Assembly: GCA_032433765.1 (NCBI GenBank) | Contig: JAVIAB010000025.1 | Location: 35,858,782 to 35,922,781, forward strand | Length of the DNA stretch: 64,000 nucleotides | DNA from: Megaustenia siamemsis | Taxonomy: Eukaryota > Mollusca > Gastropoda > Stylommatophora > Ariophantidae | Direction of reading: 5' to 3' | Part shown: positions 56,037 to 64,000 of the stretch, piece after piece | Layout of the letters: each line of letters starts with the position of its first letter | Numbering within the stretch: position 1 is the stretch's first letter | Program-made: the position numbers and the translations under genes | Notes under the pieces: generated by a model | The model's input: only the letters and a program-made list of their open reading frames with translations | The model's database searches: none | What the model was told of the DNA's origin: nothing

Positions 56037-59000
56037 ACAGATAGACGAGTGGGTGTAACTGAAGGTAGACGAGTGGGTGTAACTGAAGGTAGACGAGTGG
56101 GTATAACTGAAGGTAGATGAGTGGATATAACTGAAGGTAGATGAGTGGATATAACTGAAGGTAGATGAGTGGATATAACTGAATGTAGACGAATGGATAC
56201 AAATGAAAATAGATGAGTGGATATAACTGAAGGTAGATGAGTGGATATAACTGAAGGTATATGAGTGGGTGTAACTGAAGGTAGATGAGTGGGTGTAACT
56301 GAAGGTAGATGAGTGGATATAACTGAAGGTAGACGAGTGGGTGTAACTGAAGGTAGACGAGTGGGTGTAACTGAAGGTAGAAGGGTGGATACAACTGAAG
56401 GTAGATGAGTGGATATAACTGAAAGTAGATGAGTGGATATAACTGAAGGTAGATGAGTGGATACAACTGAAGGTAGACGAGTGGATATAACTGAAGGTAC
56501 ATGAGTGGATATAACTAAAGGTAGACAAGTGGATATAACTGAAGGTAGATGAGTGGATATAACTGAAGGTAGAAGGGTGGATACAACTGAAGGTAGATGA
56601 GTGGATATAACTGAAAGTAGATGAGTGGATATAACTGAAGGTAGATGAGTGGATACAACTGAAGGTAGACGAGTGGATATAACTGAAGGTACATGAGTGG
56701 ATATAACTAAAGGTAGACAAGTGGATATAACTGAAGGTAGATGAGTGGATATAACTGAAGGTAGATGGGTGGATATAACTGAAGGTAGATGAGTGGATAT
56801 AACTGAATGTAGAAGAATGGATACAATGAAAATAGATGAGTGGATATAACTGAAGGTAGATGAGTGGATATAACTGAAGGTAGATGAGTGGATATAACTG
56901 AAGGTAGATGAGTGGATATAACTGAACGTAGACAAGTGGATATAACTGAAGGTAGATGAGTGGATATAACTGAAGGTAGATGAGTGGATACAACTGAAGG
57001 TAGACGAGTGGATATAACTGAAGGTACATGAGTGGATATAACTGAAGGTAGATGAGTGGATATAACTGAAGGTAGATGAGTGGATATAACTGAACGTAGA
57101 CAAGTGGATATAATTGAAGGTAGATGAGTGGATATAACTGAAGGTAGATGAGTGGATACAACTGAAGGTAGACGAGTGGATATAACTGAAGGTACATGAG
57201 TGGATATAACTGAAGGTAGACAAGTGGATATAACTGAAGGTAGATGAGTGGATATAACTGAAGGTAGATGGGTGGATATAACTGAAGGTAGATGAGTGGA
57301 TATAACTGAAGGTAGATGAGTGGATATAACTGAATGTAGAAGAATGGATATAACTGAAGGTAGATGAGTGGATATAACTGAACGTAGACAAGTGGATATA
57401 ACTGAAGGTAAATGAGTGGATATAACTGAAGGTAGAAGATGAGTGGATATAACTGAAGGTAGAAGATGAGTGGATATAACTGAAGGTAGACAAGTGGATA
57501 TAACTGAAGGTAAATGAGTGGATATAACTGAAGGTAGATGAGTGGATATAACTGAAGGTAGATGAGTGGATATAACTGAAGGTACATGAGTGGATATAAC
57601 TGAAGGTAAATGAGTGGATATAACTGAAGGTAGATGAGTGGATATAACTGAAGGTAGACGAGTGGATATAACTGAAGGTAGTTAAGTGGATATAACTGAA
57701 GGTAGATGTGTGGATATAACTGAAGGTAGATGAGTGGATATAACTGAAGGTAGAAGACGTGTGGATATAACTGAAGGTAGATGAGTGGATATAACAGAAG
57801 GTAGACAAGTGGATATAACTGAAGGTAGATGAGTGGATATAACTGAAGGTAAATGAGTGGATATAACTGAAGGTAGAAGATGAGTGGATATAACTGAAGG
57901 TAAATGAGTGGATATAACTGAAGGTAAATGAGTGGATATAACTGAAGGTAAATGAGTGGATATAACTGAAGGTAGAAGATGAGTGGATATAACTGAAGGT
58001 AAATGAGTGGATATAACTGAAGGTAGATGAGTGGATATAACTGAAGGTAGACAAGTGGATATAACTGAAGGTAGATGTGTGGATATAACTGAAGGTAGAA
58101 GATGAGTGGATATAACTGAAGGTAAATGAGTGGATATAACTGAAGGTAGATGAGTGGATATAACTGAAGGTAAATGAGTGGATATAACTGAAGGTAGATG
58201 AGTGGATATAACTAAAGGTAGATGAGTGGATATAACTGAAGGTAGATGAGTGGATATAACTGAAGGTAGATGAGTGGATATAACTGAAGGTAGATGAGTG
58301 GATATAACTGAAGGTAGATGAGTGGATATAACTGAAGGTAGATGAGTGGATATAACTGAAGGTAGAAGATGAGTGGATATAACTGAAGGTAAATGAGTGG
58401 ATATAACTGAAGGTAGACAAGTGGATATAACTGAAGGTAAATGAGTGGATATAACTGAAGGTAGATGAGTGGATATAACTGAAGGTAGATGAGTGGATAT
58501 AACTGAAGGTAGAAGAGTGGATATAACTGAAGGTAGATGAGTGGATATAACTGAAGGTAGATGAGTGGATATAACTGAAGGTAGATGAGTGGATATAACT
58601 GAAGGTAGAAGATGAGTGGATATAACTGAAGGTAGTTAAGTGGATATAACTGAAGGTAGACAAGTGGATATAACTGAAGGTAGATGAGTGGATATAACTG
58701 AAGGTAGATGGGTGGATATAACTGAAGGTAGATGAGTGGATATAACTGAATGTAGAAGAATGGATACAAATAAAAATAGATGAGTGGATATAACTGAAGG
58801 TAGATGAGTGGATATAACTGAAGGTAGATGAGTGGATATAACTGAAGGTAGATGAGTGGATATAACTGAACGTAGACAAGTGGATATAACTGAAGGTAGA
58901 TGAGTGGATATAACTGAAGGTAGATGAGTGGATACAACTGAAGGTAGACGAGTGGATATAACTGAAGGTACATGAGTGGATATAACTGAAGGTAGATGAG

Positions 59001-62000
59001 TGGATATAACTGAAGGTAGATGAGTGGATATAACTGAACGTAGACAAGTGGATATAATTGAAGGTAGATGAGTGGATATAACTGAAGGTAGATGAGTGGA
59101 TACAACTAAAGGTAGACGAGTGGATATAACTGAAGGTACATGAGTGGATATAACTGAAGGTAGACAAGTGGATATAACTGAAGGTAGATGAGTGGATATA
59201 ACTGAAGGTAGATGGGTGGATATAACTGAAGGTAGATGAGTGGATATAACTGAAGGTAGATGAGTGGATATAACTGAATGTAGAAGAATGGATATAACTG
59301 AAGGTAGATGAGTGGATATAACTGAACGTAGACAAGTGGATATAACTGAAGGTAAATGAGTGGATATAACTGAAGGTAGAAGATGAGTGGATATAACTGA
59401 AGGTAGAAGATGAGTGGATATAACTGAAGGTAGACAAGTGGATATAACTGAAGGTAAATGAGTGGATATAACTGAAGGTAGATGAGTGGATATAACTGAA
59501 GGTAGATGAGTGGATATAACTGAAGGTACATGAGTGGATATAACTGAAGGTAAATGAGTGGATATAACTGAAGGTAGATGAGTGGATATAACTGAAGGTA
59601 GACGAGTGGATATAACTGAAGGTAGTTAAGTGGATATAACTGAAGGTAGATGTGTGGATATAACTGAAGGTAGATGAGTGGATATAACTGAAGGTAGAAG
59701 ACGTGTGGATATAACTGAAGGTAGATGAGTGGATATAACAGAAGGTAGACAAGTGGATATAACTGAAGGTAGATGAGTGGATATAACTGAAGGTAAATGA
59801 GTGGATATAACTGAAGGTAGAAGATGAGTGGATATAACTGAAGGTAAATGAGTGGATATAACTGAAGGTAAATGAGTGGATATAACTGAAGGTAAATGAG
59901 TGGATATAACTGAAGGTAGAAGATGAGTGGATATAACTGAAGGTAAATGAGTGGATATAACTGAAGGTAGATGAGTGGATATAACTGAAGGTAGACAAGT
60001 GGATATAACTGAAGGTAGATGTGTGGATATAACTGAAGGTAGAAGATGAGTGGATATAACTGAAGGTAAATGAGTGGATATAACTGAAGGTAGATGAGTG
60101 GATATAACTGAAGGTAAATGAGTGGATATAACTGAAGGTAGATGAGTGGATATAACTGAAGGTAGATGAGTGGATATAACTGAAGGTAGATGAGTGGATA
60201 TAACTGAAGGTAGATGAGTGGATATAACTGAAGGTAGATGAGTGGATATAACTGAAGGTAGATGAGTGGATATAACTGAAGGTAGATGAGTGGATATAAC
60301 TGAAGGTAGAAGATGAGTGGATATAACTGAAGGTAAATGAGTGGATATAACTGAAGGTAGACAAGTGGATATAACTGAAGGTAAATGAGTGGATATAACT
60401 GAAGGTAGATGAGTGGATATAACTGAAGGTAGATGAGTGGATATAACTGAAGGTAGAAGAGTGGATATAACTGAAGGTAGATGAGTGGATATAACTGAAG
60501 GTAGATGAGTGGATATAACTGAAGGTAGATGAGTGGATATAACTGAAGGTAGAAGATGAGTGGATATAACTGAAGGTAGTTAAGTGGATATAACTGAAGG
60601 TAGACAAGTGGATATAACTGAAGGTAGATGAGTGGATATAACTGAAGGTAGATGAGTAGATATAACTGAAGGTAGATGAGTGGATATAACTGAAGGTAGA
60701 TGAGTGGATATAACTGAAGGTAGAATATGAGTGGATATAACTGAAGGTAGTTAAGTGGATATAACTGAAGGTAGACAAGTGGATATAACTGAAGGTAGAT
60801 GAGTGGATATAACTGAAGGTAGATGAGTGGATATAACTGAAGGTAGATGAGTGGATATAACTGAAGGTAGATGAGTGAATATAACTGAAGGTAGATGAGT
60901 GGATATAACTGAAGGTAGAAGATGAGTGGATATAACTGAAGGTAGTTAAGTGGATATAACTGAAGGTAGACAAGTGGATATAACTGAAGGTAGATGAGTG
61001 GATATAACTGAAGGTAGATGAGTAGATATAACTGAAGGTAGATGAGTGGATATAACTGAAGGTAGATGAGTGGATATAACTGAAGGTAGAAGATGAGTGG
61101 ATATAACTGAAGGTAGTTAAGTGGATATAACTGAAGGTAGACAAGTGGATATAACTGAAGGTAGATGAGTGGATATAACTGAAGGTAGATGAGTGGATAT
61201 AACTGAAGGTAGATGAGTGGATATAACTGAAGGTAGACAAGTGGATATGACTGAAGGTAGTTAAGTGGATATAACTGAAGGTAGATGTGTGGATATAACT
61301 GAAGGTAGATGAGTGGATATAACTGAAGGTAGAAGATGAGTGGATATAACTGAAGGTAGATGTGTGGATATAACTGAAGGTAGATGTGTGGATATAACTG
61401 AAGGTAGATGTGTGGATATAACTGAAGGTAGATGAGTGGATATAACTGAAGGTAGATGAGTGGATATAACTGAAGGTAGATGTGTGGATATAACTGAAGG
61501 TAGATGAGTGGATATAACTGAAGGTAGATGTGTGGATATAACTGAAGGTAGTTAAGTGGATATAACTGAAGTTAGATGTGTGGATATAACTGAAGGTAGA
61601 TGAGTGGATATAACTGAAGGTAGATGAGTGGATATAACTGAAGGTAGAAGAGTGGATATAACTGAAGGTAGATGAGTGGATATAACTGAAGGTAGATGAG
61701 TGGATATAACTGAAGGTAGATGAGTGGATATAACTGAAGGTAGAAGATGAGTGGATATAACTGAAGGTAGTTAAGTGGATATAACTGAAGGTAGACAAGT
61801 GGATATAACTGAAGGTAGATGAGTGGATATAACTGAAGGTAAATGAGTGGATATAACTGAAGGTAGATGAGTGGATATAACTGAAGGTAGATGAGTGGAT
61901 ATAACTGAAGGTAGAAGATGAGTGGATATAACTGAAGGTAGTTAAGTGGATATAACTGAAGGTAGACAAGTGGATATAACTGAACGTAGATGAGTGGATA

Positions 62001-63510
62001 TAACTGAAGGTAGATGAGTGGATATAACTGAAGGTAGATGAGTGGATATAACTGAAGGTAGACAAGTGGATATGACTGAAGGTAGTTAAGTGGATATAAC
62101 TGAAGGTAGATGTGTGGATATAACTGAAGGTAGACAAGTGGATATAACTGAAGGTAAATGAGTGGATATAACTGAAGGTAAATGAGTGGATATAACTGTA
62201 GGTAGAAGATGAGTGGATATAACTGAAGGTAGACAAGTGGATATGACTGAAGGTAGTTAAGTGGATATAACTGAAGGTAGATGAGTGGATATAACTGAAG
62301 GTAGATGAGTGGATATAACTGAAGGTAGACAAGTGGATATAACTGAAGGTAGATGAGTGGATATAACTGAAGGTAGATGAGTGGATATAACTGAAGGTAG
62401 ATGAGTGGATATAACTGAAGGTAGATGAGTGGATATAACTGAAGGTAGATGAGTGGATATAACTGAAGGTAAATGAGTGGATATAACTGAAGGTAGACAA
62501 GTGGATATAACTGAAGGTAAATGAGTGGATATAACTGAAGGTAAATGAGTGGATATAACTGAAGGTAGAAGATGAGTGGATATAACTGAAGGTAAATGAG
62601 TGGATATAACTGAAGGTAGACAAGTGGATATAACTGAAGGTAGATGAGTGGATATAACTGAAGGTAGATGAGTGTTTATTGAAGGTAGATGAGTAGATAT
62701 AACTGAAGGTAGATGAGTGGATATAACTGAAGGTAGATGAGTGGATATAACTGAAGGTAGATGAGTGGATATAACTGAAGGTAGATGAGTGGATATAACT
62801 GAAGGTAGATGAGTGGATATAACTGAAGGTAGTTAAGTGGATATAACTGAAGGTAGATGAGTGGATATAACTGAAGGTAGTTAAGTGGATATAACTGAAG
62901 GTAAATGAGTGGATATAACTGAAGGTAGAATATGAGTGGATATAACTGAAGGTAGTTAAGTGGATATAACTGAAGGTAGATGAGTGGATATAACTGAAGG
63001 TAGTTAAGTGGATATAACTGAAGGTAGATGAGTGGATATAACTGAAGGTAGATGAGTGGATATAACTGAAGGTAGTTAAGTGGATATAACTGAAGGTAGA
63101 CAAGTGGATATAACTGAAGGTAGATGAGTGGATATAACTGAAGGTAGATGAGTGGATATAACTGAAGGTAGATGAGTGGATATGACTGAAGGTAGACAAG
63201 TGGATATGACTGAAGGTAGTTAAGTGGATATAACTGAAGGTAGATGTGTGGATATAACTGAAGGTAGATGAGTGGATATAACTGAAGGTAGATGAGTGGA
63301 TATAACTGAAGGTAGTTAAGTGGATATAACTGAAGGTAAATGAGTGGATATAACTGAAGGTAGTTAAGTGGATATAACTGAAGGTAGATGAGTGGATATA
63401 ACTGAAGGTAGTTAAGTGGATATAACTGAAGGTAAATGAGTGGATATAACTGAAGGTAGAATATGAGTGGATATAACTGAAGGTAGATGAGTGGATACAA
63501 CTGAAGTTAG
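56037..63510. repeat. 24-bp minisatellite, about 310 copies, with 1944-bp higher-order repeat
   Basis: The unit is GATGAGTGGATATAACTGAA plus GGTA, with variants GACAAGTGG, GTTAAGTGG, AAATGAGTGG and a 27-bp AGAAGATGAG form. All three minus-strand frames lack stops, giving spurious ORFs of up to 2403 codons (STFSYIHS repeats). Rare variants recur exactly 1944 bp apart (81 units): TAGAAGACGT at 57751 and 59695, TGAATGTAGAAG at 57331 and 59275, TAATTGAAGG at 57111 and 59055. The left end fuses to the RNase H frame. Confidence 0.97.
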
Positions 63511-63551
63511 ATGAGTGGCTGAATCAAAAGAAAGCAGAAATAAACAGATCA

Positions 63552-64000
63552 GATAAGGCAATTAATGTTGTGATATCTAAAACTGACACTTCTCTCCAAT
63601 TAATGTTGTGATATCTATCACTGAACCTGCTCTCCAATCAATGTTGTGATATCTATCACTGACACTTCTCTCCAATCAATGTTGTGATATCTAACACTGA
63701 CACTGCTCTCCAATCAATGTTGTGATATCTAACACTGACACTGCTCTCCAATCAATGTTGTGATATCTAACACTGACACTGCTCTCCAATCAATGTTGTG
63801 ATATCTAACACTGACACTGCTCTCCAATCAATGTTGTGATTTCTAACACTGACACTGCTCTCCAATCAATGTTGTGATTTCTAACACTGACACTGCTCTC
63901 CAATCAATGTTGTGATTTCTAACACTGACACTGCTCTCCAATCAATGTTGTGATTTCTAACACTGACACTGCTCTCCAATCAATGTTGTGATTTCTAACA
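63552..64000. repeat. 38-bp minisatellite running off the window
   Basis: Units contain CTCTCCAATCAATGTTGTGA and TTTCTAACACTGACACTG. Left copies have ATATCTA and right copies ATTTCTA. It continues past the right edge. Confidence 0.95.

Noticed and set aside
55988..63199. A 2403-codon minus-strand open reading frame (and overlapping 743, 297, 274, 155 and 141-codon frames)
   Set aside because: The 24-bp unit has no stop in any minus-strand frame, so long frames arise automatically. They overlap in different frames and there is no start, signal or splice context.
1..64000. Array unit lengths that are multiples of three taken as evidence of selection for coding
   Set aside because: Units of 15, 18, 24, 27 and 30 bp occur, but so do 25, 28, 32, 35, 38, 46, 49 and 79 bp, so there is no overall bias I can support by eye.

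Overview
This is a piece of an animal nuclear genome, most likely an invertebrate. The evidence is GT-AG introns in a metazoan-type gene, 5'-truncated non-LTR retrotransposons with target-site duplications (TSDs), tRNA-derived SINEs, and no sign of bacterial gene organisation. The LINE and SINE types look like those of marine invertebrates such as lophotrochozoans, but I cannot name the phylum from sequence alone.

About two thirds of the window (roughly 43 kb of 64 kb by my tally) is tandem repeat. There are more than thirty separate minisatellite arrays, with units from 14 to about 100 bp. The largest are a 79-bp array (7.6-10.4 kb), an 18-bp array (33.1-35.6 kb), a 46-bp array (37.8-41.9 kb), a 38-bp array (46.3-48.9 kb), a 32-bp array (49.1-51.1 kb) and a 24-bp array (56.0-63.5 kb). 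Almost all the long open reading frames here, including one of about 2400 codons, are artefacts of arrays whose unit is a multiple of three and lacks stop codons.

The one host gene I can support is on the minus strand. Four exons (54947-54815, 52348-52239, 44156-44050, 36704-36613) have matching splice phases (1, 0, 2, 1) and encode most of a CAP/SCP domain, as in cysteine-rich secretory, GLIPR or venom-allergen-like proteins. The four exons total 442 nt across 18.3 kb, and the introns are mostly minisatellite. The 5' end of the gene would lie beyond 64000. A possible fifth exon is at 35995-35920.

Between the arrays lie decayed retroelements. These include fragments of several LINE families (RT domain and C-terminal region; one family carries a GATGAT-type tail), two RNase H-domain relics, and at least three SINE families. 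One SINE insertion is a dimer of two tRNA-like units bounded by a perfect 12-bp duplication. Several arrays begin or end exactly at LINE fragments, and the 38-bp array is an amplification of the last codons of a LINE reverse-transcriptase ORF. The main theme of the window is therefore retroelement pieces seeding or bordering minisatellites, and minisatellites inflating the introns of a small secreted-protein gene.
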